Source of the DNA: Pseudogemmobacter hezensis
GTDB lineage: Bacteria; Pseudomonadota; Alphaproteobacteria; Rhodobacterales; Rhodobacteraceae
Direction: 5' to 3'
NCBI RefSeq assembly: GCF_013155295.1
Contig: NZ_JABJXT010000007.1
Coordinates: forward strand, 62,001 to 126,000
Length of the DNA stretch: 64,000 nt
The stretch's first letter is position 1, and the number at the start of each line of letters is the position of its first letter. The position numbers and the translations under genes are program-made. This document shows, in pieces, positions 44,009 through 53,068 of the stretch. The notes beneath the pieces are model-generated. The model did no database searches. It was not told the origin of the DNA and was given only the letters and a program-made list of their open reading frames with translations.

Positions 44009-45099
44009 GCGCCCGCTCCTTTGCTTTGGCTGCGGCTCAGGCGGATGCGGTAATTGGTCAGCACATCGACGCCCAGCAGGAAGAAAAGCAGCATGCCCTG
44101 AAAGACCTGGATCGAGGCCGCAGGCAGGTTCAGGCGCGATTCCGCAAGGCTGCCGCCGACATAGGTCAGCGCCATCAACAGCCCGGCCAGCACGATGCCC
44201 AGCGGGTTCAGCCGGCCAAGGAAGGCAACGATGATCGCGGTGAAACCATAGCCGGTGGCAAAATTCTCGGTCAGCTGACCGGCGGGGCCGCTGACCTCGA
44301 AAATCCCGGCCATACCTGCAAGGATCCCGGCGGTGCCGAGGCAAAAGATTATCAGCCGCGTCGGGCTGACGCCATGGAAGCGGGCCGCGCGCGGGGCCTG
44401 GCCTGCAAGGCGGATCTGAAAGCCGATGCCATGGCGGGTCAGCAACACATAGGCCGCAACGGCTACGGCCAGCGCGGTGAATGCGCCCCAATGCAAGCCG
44501 CTGCGCTCGATCAGGTCGAAATTGCGGGCGGCGGGATAGGTCGAGAAGTTGCGGCTGCCAGGAAAGCCCATGCCCTCGGGGTTTCGCAGAAAGCTGAATG
44601 AGGCCTTTGCAAGGATCGCCTGGGCGACATAGACCAGCATCAGCGACACAAGGATCTCATTGGTGTTGAACCTTGTGCGCAAAATCGCAGGGATCATGGC
44701 CCAGGCCCAGCCGCCAAAAGCCCCGGCCGCGACCATCAGCGGAAAGATCAGCCGGTTTTCGGTCGGGTAAAAGGCAAGCCCGACTGAGGCCCCGATGACC
44801 GCGCCCATGATATACTGGCCTTCAGCGCCGATATTCCAGATCCCGGCGCGAAACCCCATCGCCAGCCCGACCGCGATCAGGATCAGGGGGGCCGCTTTGA
44901 TAAAGAGCTGAGCGCGGAAATAGGAGGCGTTGGATCCGGCCAGAGGCTCCCAGAAAATGGTTCGGATCACGGTGAACGGATTCGAGCCGAGCGCCGCAAA
45001 CAGCAGGCCAGCCGCTGTCATCGTCAGAAGAACAGCCAGCACTGGCGTGAACCACAGCCAGAAGCGTGAGGGATTTGGGCGCTTTTCCAGCCTCAGCAC
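44005..45099 (-). CDS. ABC transporter permease, BMP-type system (first)
   Basis: A 364-aa permease, about 10 spans. FRAGIWNIGAEGQYIMGAVI is the conserved motif of the nucleoside/BMP-type permease, and IRLAGQAPRAARFHGVSPTR the second loop. Starts with GTG 45099 after GGGGGTGA. The 96-nt gap to the ATPase gene is filled by two perfect 22-bp palindromes. Confidence 0.93.
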   Translation of the reverse strand: MLRLEKRPNPSRFWLWFTPVLAVLLTMTAAGLLFAALGSNPFTVIRTIFWEPLAGSNASYFRAQLFIKAAPLILIAVGLAMGFRAGIWNIGAEGQYIMGAVIGASVGLAFYPTENRLIFPLMVAAGAFGGWAWAMIPAILRTRFNTNEILVSLMLVYVAQAILAKASFSFLRNPEGMGFPGSRNFSTYPAARNFDLIERSGLHWGAFTALAVAVAAYVLLTRHGIGFQIRLAGQAPRAARFHGVSPTRLIIFCLGTAGILAGMAGIFEVSGPAGQLTENFATGYGFTAIIVAFLGRLNPLGIVLAGLLMALTYVGGSLAESRLNLPAASIQVFQGMLLFFLLGVDVLTNYRIRLSRSQSKGAGA

Positions 45100-45128
45100 A
45101 GATCACCCCCGGGGCCATCGTTGCGCAA

Positions 45129-45173
45129 CCAATTCCTTGCAAGGAATTGGGCCGATTTCTTGCAAGAAATCGG
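45129..45173. repeat. Two adjacent perfect 22-bp palindromes
   Basis: CCAATTCCTTG|CAAGGAATTGG (45129-45150) and CCGATTTCTTG|CAAGAAATCGG (45152-45173), one base apart, both centred on TTGCAA. They lie between the ATPase and permease genes of the ABC operon. Each could form an 11-bp hairpin in RNA or bind a dimeric protein. TTGCGCAA (45121-45128) directly adjoins on the permease side. Confidence 0.93.
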
Positions 45174-45195
45174 GCTTGTGGCTGCCCATTGCGCG

Positions 45196-46728
45196 TCAGT
45201 TTGCAAGATGCGCTTCCTCCATGCCGTGGGCGCCGCCCATCATCAGCCCGATCTGTTCGGTGTCGAGGCCCTGGATCGGGCGCGGGGCGGTCAGGCGGCC
45301 AGCATTCAGCACTGCGAAGGTGTCCGCGATCTCCATCAGCTCATCGAGATCCTGGCTGATCACCACCACCGCAGCACCCGCCGCCGCACAGTCGAGGATT
45401 TTCTGGCGGATTGCGCTGGCTGCTGCCGCATCCACGCCCCAGGTGGGCTGATTGATCACGATCACATCTGCCCCCTGTTGCAGCTCTCGCCCCATCAGGA
45501 ATTTCTGCAGGTTTCCGCCCGACAGCGCCCTTGCCGCCACATCCGGCCCGGGCGTTCTGACGTCGTAATCCCGGATCACCGCTTTTGCGAAATCGCGCAC
45601 TTTGCCCCAGCTGACAAAGCCGTTGCGCGACAGGGGCATCCTCGCCCCCGCCGTAAGCCAGGCGTTTTCTGTCAGGCTCATATCCGGGGCAGCGGCATGG
45701 CCATAGCGATCCTCGGGGGCGGCGACGAGGCCTGCTTTGCGCCTTTGCGCCGGGCCTGCCGCGCCAATCGGCTGACCGTTAAGCGTGATCGCCCCGGGCG
45801 CGGAACGCAGCTCGCCTGAAAGCGCCAGCAGCAGCTCATCCTGGCCATTTCCGGCCACGCCTGCGATGCCCAGGATCTCACCTTTGGCGAGTGAAAAGCT
45901 GATCTCGCGCAGGGGGGTGCCAAAGGGGATCGGCGAGGGGCGCGACAGGTTCGAAACCTGCAGCGCCACTGCGCCATGTGTCGCGGGGCTGCGCGATGGC
46001 ACCGCAAGCGATGCGCCGACCATCAGCTCGGCCATCTCGCGGGCCGAGCGCTCGCGCGGGGTGCAGGTGGCGACCACCCTGCCACGCCGCAGGATCGTGG
46101 CCTCATCGCAAAGACTGCGGATCTCTTCCAGCTTGTGGCTGATGTAAAGAATCGAGGTGCCTGCCGCCGCCAGCTGCCGCAGGGTGCCAAAGAGGATTTC
46201 CACCTCCTGGGGGGTCAGCACTGAGGTCGGCTCGTCCATGATCAGCAGTTTCGGATCCTGCAGCAGGCAGCGGATGATCTCGACCCGCTGGCGCTCGCCC
46301 GCAGACAGGTCGCCGACATGGCGGGCAGGGTCCAGCGGCAGGCCATAGGCCTCTGACACCTCGCGGATACGGCCCGACAGGATGCGCAGGGGGGGCGGGG
46401 TCTCCATCCCGAGCGCGACATTTTCCGCAACCGTCAGCGCCTCGAAAAGCGAGAAATGCTGGAACACCATTGCCACGCCCTGGCGGCGGGCCTCGGCGGG
46501 GCGGCCGGGGGCATAGGGGCGGCCTGACAGCAGCATGCGGCCCTGGTCCGGGCGCACGAGGCCATAGATCATCTTGACCAGCGTCGATTTGCCCGCGCCA
46601 TTCTCGCCCAAAAGCGCATGGATTTCGCCCGTCCGGATGGTGAACGAGACATCGCTGTTGGCGATCACGCCGGGATAGGCCCTGGTCAGGCCTTCGAGGC
46701 GCAAAAGCTCATCCGTGGCGGCTGTCAT
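45196..46728 (-). CDS. ABC transporter ATP-binding protein, BMP/sugar-type (tandem NBD)
   Basis: A 510-aa ATPase with two nucleotide-binding domains, as in RbsA/NupA. The first is complete: LLGENGAGKSTLVKMIYG (Walker A), LSAGERQRVEIIRCLLQD and LLIMDEPTSVLTPQE. The second has the usual degenerate P-loop (GVAGNGQDELLLALSG) but keeps ALSGGNLQKFLMGREL and VINQPTWGVD. First gene of the transporter operon; ATG 46728 with a GCGGGG lead. Confidence 0.94.
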   Translation of the reverse strand: MTAATDELLRLEGLTRAYPGVIANSDVSFTIRTGEIHALLGENGAGKSTLVKMIYGLVRPDQGRMLLSGRPYAPGRPAEARRQGVAMVFQHFSLFEALTVAENVALGMETPPPLRILSGRIREVSEAYGLPLDPARHVGDLSAGERQRVEIIRCLLQDPKLLIMDEPTSVLTPQEVEILFGTLRQLAAAGTSILYISHKLEEIRSLCDEATILRRGRVVATCTPRERSAREMAELMVGASLAVPSRSPATHGAVALQVSNLSRPSPIPFGTPLREISFSLAKGEILGIAGVAGNGQDELLLALSGELRSAPGAITLNGQPIGAAGPAQRRKAGLVAAPEDRYGHAAAPDMSLTENAWLTAGARMPLSRNGFVSWGKVRDFAKAVIRDYDVRTPGPDVAARALSGGNLQKFLMGRELQQGADVIVINQPTWGVDAAAASAIRQKILDCAAAGAAVVVISQDLDELMEIADTFAVLNAGRLTAPRPIQGLDTEQIGLMMGGAHGMEEAHLAN

Positions 46729-47051
46729 CCCCGCATTCTGCCTTTCTGCTGTCCGGAGGGCCGGGCCTGATCCCGGTTTCCATCCGGGCCTCAATAGTTG
46801 CACCGCGCCCCTGACCGCAATGGCCTGCGGGTGTTTGCTGGCGCGGATATCGTCAATCGGGCGGGGGATGCGTGAATTTTCAGCCGCCTGATGCCGCCCG
46901 GGCGGCCAGCCAGGCCGGAATGCATGGCCAAATCGGGGGTGATCCGCCGGGACCGATTCTCTCGCCCGGGTCTTTCGCGCAGGGGGTGTGAAGGGCGCAG
47001 GCGGCGAACCGCCCCCTTTCACGGGGGGCTGGCAGTTGTTAGGTTGGCCCC
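46729..47051. other. Divergent intergenic region between the ABC operon and dnaE
   Basis: A 323-nt region that must hold the promoters of both the transporter operon and dnaE. It is GC-rich with short runs of GGGGG and CCCGGGCGG; I cannot identify a clear -35/-10 pair or operator, nor any gene. Confidence 0.4.
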
Positions 47052-50000
47052 ATGTCAGGCGCACCCCGATTCATCCATCTTCGCACCCATACCGAGCACT
47101 CTTTGCTGGAGGGCGCGATCCCGGTCAAAAAGCTGGTGAAACTGGCCGCAGCGGCAGAAATGCCCGCGATTGCCGTCACCGACACGAACAACATGTTCTG
47201 CGCGCTGGAGTTTTCCAGCCATTGCAAGGATGCGGGCGTGCAGCCGATTGTCGGCTGTCAGGTCGCGCTGGAATATGACCCCTCGGCGCCTGGCGAAAAG
47301 CCCCGGATGCCCGCGCCCATCGTGCTGCTGGCGCAGTCCGAGGCGGGTTATATGAACCTGATGAAGCTGAACTCGTGTCTTTATCTCGATAAGGCGGGTC
47401 AGCTGGTGCAGGTCACGGTTGACCAGCTGGCCGCGCATGGCGAGGGGCTGATCTGCCTGACCGGCGGGCCTGACGGGCCTTTGGGGCGGCTGTTGCAGGG
47501 CGGGCAGGAGCCGAAAGCGCGGGCGCTGCTGGAGCGGCTGGCGGCGATTTATCCCGACCGTCTTTATGTCGAATTGCAGCGCCATCCGGGCGAGGGCGGC
47601 AAGCTGCCGCCCGCCGAGGCCGGGTCAGAGCGCGGCCATATCGAGCTGGCCTATGCGCTTGGCCTGCCGCTGGTTGCCACCAATGATGTCTATTTCCCCA
47701 AAACCGACATGTATGAGGCGCATGACGCGCTGATCTGCATCGCCGAGGGCGCCTATGTCGACCAGCTGGAGCCGCGCCGCCGCCTGACGCCGCAGCACTA
47801 TCTGAAGTCCGAATCCGAGATGTGCGCGCTTTTCGCCGATCTGCCCGAGGCGCTGGAGAATACCGTCGAGATCGCAAAGCGCTGCGCCTTCATGGCCTAT
47901 AAGCGCAAGCCGATCCTGCCGAAATTCGCCGATGATGAGGTGGAAGAGCTGCGTCGCCAGGCCTGGGAGGGGCTGGAGAAGCGCCTTGCGGTGATCCCAC
48001 TGGCCGCACCGCGTGAGGAATATGAGGAACGGCTGAAGTTTGAACTGTCGATCATCGAGCGGATGGGCTTTCCCGGCTATTTCCTGATCGTGTCTGACTT
48101 TATCAAATGGGCCAAAGAGCACGATATTCCGGTCGGGCCGGGGCGGGGCTCGGGGGCGGGCAGCCTGGTGGCCTATGTGCTGACCATCACCGACCTTGAT
48201 CCGCTGCGCTATGCGCTGCTGTTCGAGCGGTTTTTGAACCCCGAGCGGGTCTCGATGCCCGACTTCGACATCGACTTCTGCATGGATCGCCGCGAAGAGG
48301 TGATCCGCTATGTGCAGGAAAAATACGGCCATGACAAAGTGGCGCAGATCATCACCTTCGGCGCGTTGCTCTCAAAGATGGCGGTGCGCGATGTGGGGCG
48401 CGTGCTGCAGATGTCTTACGGCCAGGTCGACCGCCTGGCCAAGATGATCCCGGTTGAGGGGGTCAAGCCGGTTTCCATCACCAAGGCGCTGGCCGATGAG
48501 CCGCGCCTGCGTGAGGCCGCGAAGGAAGAGGTCGTCGGGCGGCTGTTGAAATATGCCGAACAGGTCGAGGGGCTTTACCGCTCGGCCGGCACCCACGCCG
48601 CCGGTGTGGTGATCGGCGACCGGCCGCTGGATGAGCTGGTGCCGCTGTATCAGGATCCGCGCTCGGAAACCCCGGCCACCCAGTTCAATATGAAATGGGT
48701 CGAGGCGGCGGGGCTGGTGAAGTTCGACTTCCTCGGCCTGAAAACCCTGACCGTTATCAAAGACGCGATCCGCCAGGTGCTGGAGGCGGGGCGCCCGCTG
48801 CATATCGGCCCCGACGGCACGCAGCTTTACGAACCGCCTGCGGGGGCGGAGAATGACATCGGGCATATCCCGCTCGATGACAAAGCGACCTATGATCTTT
48901 ACTCGGCGGCGCGCACGGTCGCGGTCTTCCAGGTGGAAAGCTCGGGCATGATGGATGCGCTGCGGCGCATGAAACCCACCTGTATCGAGGATATCGTGGC
49001 GCTGGTGGCGCTGTATCGCCCCGGCCCGATGGAGAACATCCCCACCTATTGCGAGGTGAAGAACGGCACCAAAGAGCTGGAGTCGATCCATCCGACCATC
49101 GACCACATCCTGAAGGAAACCCAGGGCATCATCGTCTATCAGGAACAGGTGATGCAGATCGCCCAGGTCATGGCGGGCTATTCGCTTGGCGGCGCTGACC
49201 TTTTGCGCCGCGCCATGGGTAAGAAAATCGCCGAGGAAATGGCGAAGGAACGGCCCAAGTTCATCGAGGGCTGCACGGCCACCCACCAGATCGACACCAA
49301 AAAATCCGGTGAGGTGTTCGACCTGCTGGAGAAATTCGCCAATTACGGTTTTAACAAATCGCACGCGGCCGCCTATGCGGTGGTCAGCTATCAGACCGGC
49401 TGGATGAAGGCGAACCATCCGGTTGAATTCATGTCCGGCGTGATGAATTGCGATATCCATCTGACCGACAAGCTGGCGATCTATAAGCGCGAGCTGGACC
49501 GGATGGAGGTCAAGGTCGTCCCTCCTTGCGTCAATCGCAGCCTGGCGGTGTTTTCGGTCAAGGATCAGCAGCTGGTCTACGGCCTTGGCGCGCTGAAAAA
49601 CGTCGGCGTCGAAGCGATGAAGACGATTGTCGAGGCGCGTGGCCAAAAGCCCTTTGCGACGATTTTCGACTTTGCCCGCCGGGTGGATCTGAAGAAGATC
49701 GGCAAGCGCCCGATGGAGATGCTGGCCCGCGCCGGGGCCTTTGATCAGCTGGACCCGAACCGGGCACGTGTATTCGAGGCGCTGGACGGGCTGGTGGCCT
49801 ATTCGGCGGCGGTGCATGAGGCGGCGGCCTCGGCCCAGGTCTCGCTGTTCGGCTCGTCTGGTTCGGACATACCCGAGCCACGCATCCCCTTCCGCGATGA
49901 CTGGCTGCCGGTCGAACGCCTGGGCCATGAGCATCAGGCGATCGGCTTCTACCTGTCGGGCCATCCGCTTGATGATTACATGTCGGCGCTGAAACGCTCA

Positions 50001-50540
50001 AAGGTCGAGACCCTGACCGAGATCACCCGCAAGGCGCTGGCCAAAGGCCCCTATATCGCCAAGATCGCGGGCTCGGTTTCGGCGCGGCAGGAACGCAAAT
50101 CGGCCAAGGGCAATCGCTTCGCCTTTGTCTCGCTTTCCGATCCGACCGGGCTTTATGAGGTGACCTGCTTCTCGGATGTGCTGGAAGCCTGCCGCGATTT
50201 CCTGGAGCCCGGCTGCAATGTGGTCCTCACGGTCAAGGTCGATCCCGATGGCGAGGGCGTCAAGCTCCTGGCCAATGGGGTCGAGCCGATTGACCGCGTG
50301 GCCTCTCGGGCTGAGGCCGCCGATATCCGCATCCATATCGACCGCCCCGAGGCGGTGACCTCGCTTGCGCTTTTGCTGGGGGAACCCGCTGGCGGGGCGC
50401 GGGGGCGGATCACCCTTTGTGTGCCCGATGAGGAAGGGCGCGAGATCGACCTGCTGCTGCCCGATCCCTATCCGGTCAGCCCCCAGGTGCGCGGCGCCAT
50501 CAAGGCGATGCAGGGCGTGGTGATGATCGAAGAGGTTTGA
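47052..50540 (+). CDS. dnaE: DNA polymerase III subunit alpha
   Basis: The 1162-aa replicative polymerase. The N-terminal PHP domain starts IHLRTHTEHSLLEGAIPVKK; the palm has PGRGSGAGSLVAYVLTITDL and the catalytic SMPDFDIDFCMDRREEV; YNKSHAAAYAVVSYQTGWMK (FNKSHAAAYA here) is the fingers segment, and an OB-fold region (KIAGSVSARQERKSAKGNRF) lies near the C-terminus. DnaE1 type by its length and layout. Nothing is coupled to it downstream. Confidence 0.97.
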   Translation: MSGAPRFIHLRTHTEHSLLEGAIPVKKLVKLAAAAEMPAIAVTDTNNMFCALEFSSHCKDAGVQPIVGCQVALEYDPSAPGEKPRMPAPIVLLAQSEAGYMNLMKLNSCLYLDKAGQLVQVTVDQLAAHGEGLICLTGGPDGPLGRLLQGGQEPKARALLERLAAIYPDRLYVELQRHPGEGGKLPPAEAGSERGHIELAYALGLPLVATNDVYFPKTDMYEAHDALICIAEGAYVDQLEPRRRLTPQHYLKSESEMCALFADLPEALENTVEIAKRCAFMAYKRKPILPKFADDEVEELRRQAWEGLEKRLAVIPLAAPREEYEERLKFELSIIERMGFPGYFLIVSDFIKWAKEHDIPVGPGRGSGAGSLVAYVLTITDLDPLRYALLFERFLNPERVSMPDFDIDFCMDRREEVIRYVQEKYGHDKVAQIITFGALLSKMAVRDVGRVLQMSYGQVDRLAKMIPVEGVKPVSITKALADEPRLREAAKEEVVGRLLKYAEQVEGLYRSAGTHAAGVVIGDRPLDELVPLYQDPRSETPATQFNMKWVEAAGLVKFDFLGLKTLTVIKDAIRQVLEAGRPLHIGPDGTQLYEPPAGAENDIGHIPLDDKATYDLYSAARTVAVFQVESSGMMDALRRMKPTCIEDIVALVALYRPGPMENIPTYCEVKNGTKELESIHPTIDHILKETQGIIVYQEQVMQIAQVMAGYSLGGADLLRRAMGKKIAEEMAKERPKFIEGCTATHQIDTKKSGEVFDLLEKFANYGFNKSHAAAYAVVSYQTGWMKANHPVEFMSGVMNCDIHLTDKLAIYKRELDRMEVKVVPPCVNRSLAVFSVKDQQLVYGLGALKNVGVEAMKTIVEARGQKPFATIFDFARRVDLKKIGKRPMEMLARAGAFDQLDPNRARVFEALDGLVAYSAAVHEAAASAQVSLFGSSGSDIPEPRIPFRDDWLPVERLGHEHQAIGFYLSGHPLDDYMSALKRSKVETLTEITRKALAKGPYIAKIAGSVSARQERKSAKGNRFAFVSLSDPTGLYEVTCFSDVLEACRDFLEPGCNVVLTVKVDPDGEGVKLLANGVEPIDRVASRAEAADIRIHIDRPEAVTSLALLLGEPAGGARGRITLCVPDEEGREIDLLLPDPYPVSPQVRGAIKAMQGVVMIEEV

Positions 50541-50639
50541 GCGGCCCCCGTTCCGCTGCATCTCTGGCACCAACACCGGGCCGCGCCTGGTCTGATTTTC
50601 TGAAAACATCCCCCTCAGCGGCCCGCGCATTGCGGGCTG

Positions 50640-50668
50640 TTGCCTTCTGCTGTCACCTGCAGTAATTG
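50640..50668 (+). promoter_or_regulatory. Promoter of the zinc-related operon
   Basis: TTGCCT (50640-50645) and TAATTG (50663-50668), spacing 17 nt. The expected start site (~50675) falls inside the palindrome at 50671-50687. Confidence 0.55.
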
Positions 50669-50670
50669 CG

Positions 50671-50687
50671 ATGTAATAACATTACAT
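50671..50687. promoter_or_regulatory. Zur-like operator
   Basis: ATGTAAT-AAC-ATTACAT, arms of 7 bp and a 3-nt spacer, 11 nt before the ATG of the COG0523 gene and overlapping the predicted start site. AT-rich palindromes of this sort with GTAAT/ATTAC are the Fur-family (Zur) box style in Rhodobacteraceae. A repressor bound here would block transcription when zinc is sufficient. No zur gene is in the window. Confidence 0.6.
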
Positions 50688-50698
50688 TTGAGGATGCC

Positions 50699-51946
50699 AT
50701 GCCAGCCAGCCCCCAATCAGGTGACAGCCGTCTGCCGGTTACAGTTCTTTCCGGCTTTCTCGGTGCAGGCAAAACCACGCTTTTGAACCATGTGCTGAAC
50801 AACCGTCAGGGCCGCCGTGTCGCGGTGATCGTCAATGATATGTCCGAGGTGAATATCGACGCAGACCTGGTGCGGGCCGGCACCGAGCTGTCGCGCTCTG
50901 AGGAAAAGCTGGTCGAGATGAGCAATGGCTGCATCTGCTGCACCCTGCGCGATGACCTTTTGGCAGAGGTGCGCCGCCTCGCCGCAGAGGGGCGCTTTGA
51001 CTATCTGCTGATCGAATCCACCGGCATTGCCGAGCCGCTGCCCGTCGCCGCGACTTTTGATTTCCGCGACAGCGCGGGCGAAAGCCTCTCAGATGTGGCG
51101 CGGCTGGATACGATGGTGACCGTGGTCGATTCCGTCAATCTGACCCGCGATTTCGCCAGCCATGATTTCCTGACGGATCGCGGTGAATCCCTCGGCGAGG
51201 GCGATCAGCGCAGCCTCGTCTCTTTGCTGACTGATCAGATCGAGTTCGCCGATGTGATCATCCTGAACAAGACCAGCGCGGCGGGGGCGCAACGCCTTGA
51301 TACGGCGCGCAAAATCGTGCGGGCGCTGAACCCCGATGCGCGGGTGATCGAGACCGATTTCTCGCAGGTCGCGCCAGAGGCGATCTTTGACACCGGGCTG
51401 TTTGATTTCGATCAGGCGCATCAGCATCCCCTTTGGGCGAAAGAGCTTTACGGCTTTGAACACCACACCCCCGAGACCGAGGAATATGGCATTTCCTCAT
51501 TCGTCTACCGCGCCCGCAGGCCTTTTGATCCGGCCCGGCTTTATGCCGTTCTCAATGGCGATCTGCCGGGGGTGATCCGCGCCAAGGGGCATTTCTGGCT
51601 GGCGACGCGCCCGAATTGGGTGGCCGAATTCAGCCTGACGGGGGCGATTTCCGGGGTGACGCCTTTGGGGGGCTGGTGGGCCTCGGTGCCGCGTGAACGC
51701 TGGCCGACCCATCCCGACTCGCTCAGCGAGGTTCTGTCGCATTGGCAGGAACCCTGGGGGGATCGCCGCCAGGAGCTGGTCTTTATCGGCGCCGGCATGG
51801 ACCAGCCAGGGCTGATCGCGGCGCTGGATGCCGCCCTGGTGGCGCAGACAGATTTCACGCCCGCACTTTGGGCGGGGCTGGCGGATCCTTTCCCGGCCTG
51901 GGGCAATACGGGCCGCAAAGCGGATGGGCAAAGCGATGTCGCCTGA
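50699..51946 (+). CDS. COG0523 (CobW/ZigA-type) GTP-binding metallochaperone
   Basis: A 415-aa G3E-family GTPase. [19 protein letters not shown] has the Walker A (residues ~19-26), [12 protein letters not shown] is the CxCC metal motif, and [14 protein letters not shown] plus VIILNKTSA are the G-domain switches. The C-terminal CobW_C domain ends [13 protein letters not shown]... and carries further His residues. Zur-controlled members deliver zinc to enzymes under zinc shortage. The Zur-like box directly upstream and the zinc-transport genes behind support this role. SD GAGGATG is close to the ATG. Confidence 0.92.
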   Translation: MPASPQSGDSRLPVTVLSGFLGAGKTTLLNHVLNNRQGRRVAVIVNDMSEVNIDADLVRAGTELSRSEEKLVEMSNGCICCTLRDDLLAEVRRLAAEGRFDYLLIESTGIAEPLPVAATFDFRDSAGESLSDVARLDTMVTVVDSVNLTRDFASHDFLTDRGESLGEGDQRSLVSLLTDQIEFADVIILNKTSAAGAQRLDTARKIVRALNPDARVIETDFSQVAPEAIFDTGLFDFDQAHQHPLWAKELYGFEHHTPETEEYGISSFVYRARRPFDPARLYAVLNGDLPGVIRAKGHFWLATRPNWVAEFSLTGAISGVTPLGGWWASVPRERWPTHPDSLSEVLSHWQEPWGDRRQELVFIGAGMDQPGLIAALDAALVAQTDFTPALWAGLADPFPAWGNTGRKADGQSDVA

Positions 51947-51985
51947 GGGCCGCTTTCCCCAGACCCGGCACAGGGGGGCATGCTG

Positions 51986-52273
51986 ATGGGGCGCAATCTT
52001 GTCACCTCGCTGCGCTGTCGCGCCCGCGCCCGCCCGATGGATCGATTTGACCGTTTGCCGCCCGAGCTGCGCCACTGGCTGGCGCGGGCCGCGCTGCCCT
52101 GGAGCCCGCAGTCCGCCGCGCGTCTGTGGCAAAAGGCGCTGCGCGAGGCGGCGGGCGACCGGGTGGCGGCGCTGTCGCGGCTGGACCGCGCCGAGGCACG
52201 CCTGCTGGCGCGGGACGGGCGGCAGGTCTGGGGCGCGGATTACCCCCAGGCCGCCCTGGGAAAGCCAGGTTGA
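51986..52273 (+). CDS. DUF6525-like small protein
   Basis: A 95-aa basic protein: RFDRLPPELRHWLARAALPWSP and SRLDRAEARLLARDGRQVW are what I recall of the DUF6525 family seen in Rhodobacterales. No signal peptide. ATG 51986 has AGGGGGG at proper spacing; ATG 51980 is possible. It lies 40 nt behind the COG0523 gene and ahead of the zinc-transport genes, so it appears to belong to the same operon, with unknown role. Confidence 0.6.
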   Translation: MGRNLVTSLRCRARARPMDRFDRLPPELRHWLARAALPWSPQSAARLWQKALREAAGDRVAALSRLDRAEARLLARDGRQVWGADYPQAALGKPG

Positions 52274-52384
52274 TGAGGGGGGCCTGGCTGATGAGGCTGC
52301 CCTGGCAAGATCCTGCCCGCGCCATGGGGGATGTGATCGGTTGTGAATTGCCCTGCGCCCGCCCTGGGCGCTACCACAGGGGCC

Positions 52385-53068
52385 ATGGCATCCCACACCC
52401 CCCGCGTTTCTTCCGGCCTTCTTTCTGTCCTTTTCTGCGCCGTGCTTTTGCCCGGGGTGGCAAAGGCGCATCCACATGAATTTGTTGATACAAATCTCGG
52501 TTTTCAGTTCGATGAGGCCGGGAAACTGGCAGCGATTTCCGTGGTCTGGCTTTATGACGACCTGACTTCGCTGCTGATCCTGGCGGATCTGGGGATGGAT
52601 ATGGATGGTGATGGTGTGCTGAACCCGGATGAGGCGGCGCGGCTGCAGCAAATGGCCGGGAACTGGCCCGAGGGCTTTGACGGCAACCTCTATCTGGCGG
52701 CAGATGGGGTGCCGCTGGCGCTTTCGGGCCCGCTGAACGGCCAGGCGGGGCTGCGCGACGGGCGGATCTGGATGACCCACCTGCGGGCGCTGACCACAAG
52801 GATCGGGCCAGAGCTGTCCGGGGTCTCGCTGCAGGCCTATGATCCCAGCTATTACATCGCCTATGATCTGCAGGGCAGCCCTGCGCAAAGCGGGCGGACG
52901 GATTGCCGGATCTCGACTCTTGCCGCGGATACAGCGGCGGCCCAGGCGCTTTATGACCAGGCGGTCAGTGAGGTGACCGGGGCAGAGCTGGCCGATGGTG
53001 ATTATTTCCCCGAAATCGGCGGTGCATTCGCCGCAACGCTGAGGCTGGAATGCGACGCATTGCCATAA
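52385..53068 (+). CDS. DUF1007 family periplasmic protein (ZevA-like)
   Basis: A 227-aa protein with signal peptide (SGLLSVLFCAVLLPGVAKA) and the mature start HPHEFVDTNLGF, which is the DUF1007 signature and a possible metal site with its two His. ILADLGMDMDGDGVLNPDE resembles a Ca/metal-binding loop. In Haemophilus influenzae the ZevA member works with the ZevB permease in zinc uptake. It overlaps the permease gene by 19 nt. Start MASHTPRVSS chosen; a longer frame begins at 52343. Confidence 0.85.
   Translation: MASHTPRVSSGLLSVLFCAVLLPGVAKAHPHEFVDTNLGFQFDEAGKLAAISVVWLYDDLTSLLILADLGMDMDGDGVLNPDEAARLQQMAGNWPEGFDGNLYLAADGVPLALSGPLNGQAGLRDGRIWMTHLRALTTRIGPELSGVSLQAYDPSYYIAYDLQGSPAQSGRTDCRISTLAADTAAAQALYDQAVSEVTGAELADGDYFPEIGGAFAATLRLECDALP

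Noticed and set aside
48372-49964. A 530-codon minus-strand frame
   Set aside because: Antisense shadow of dnaE.
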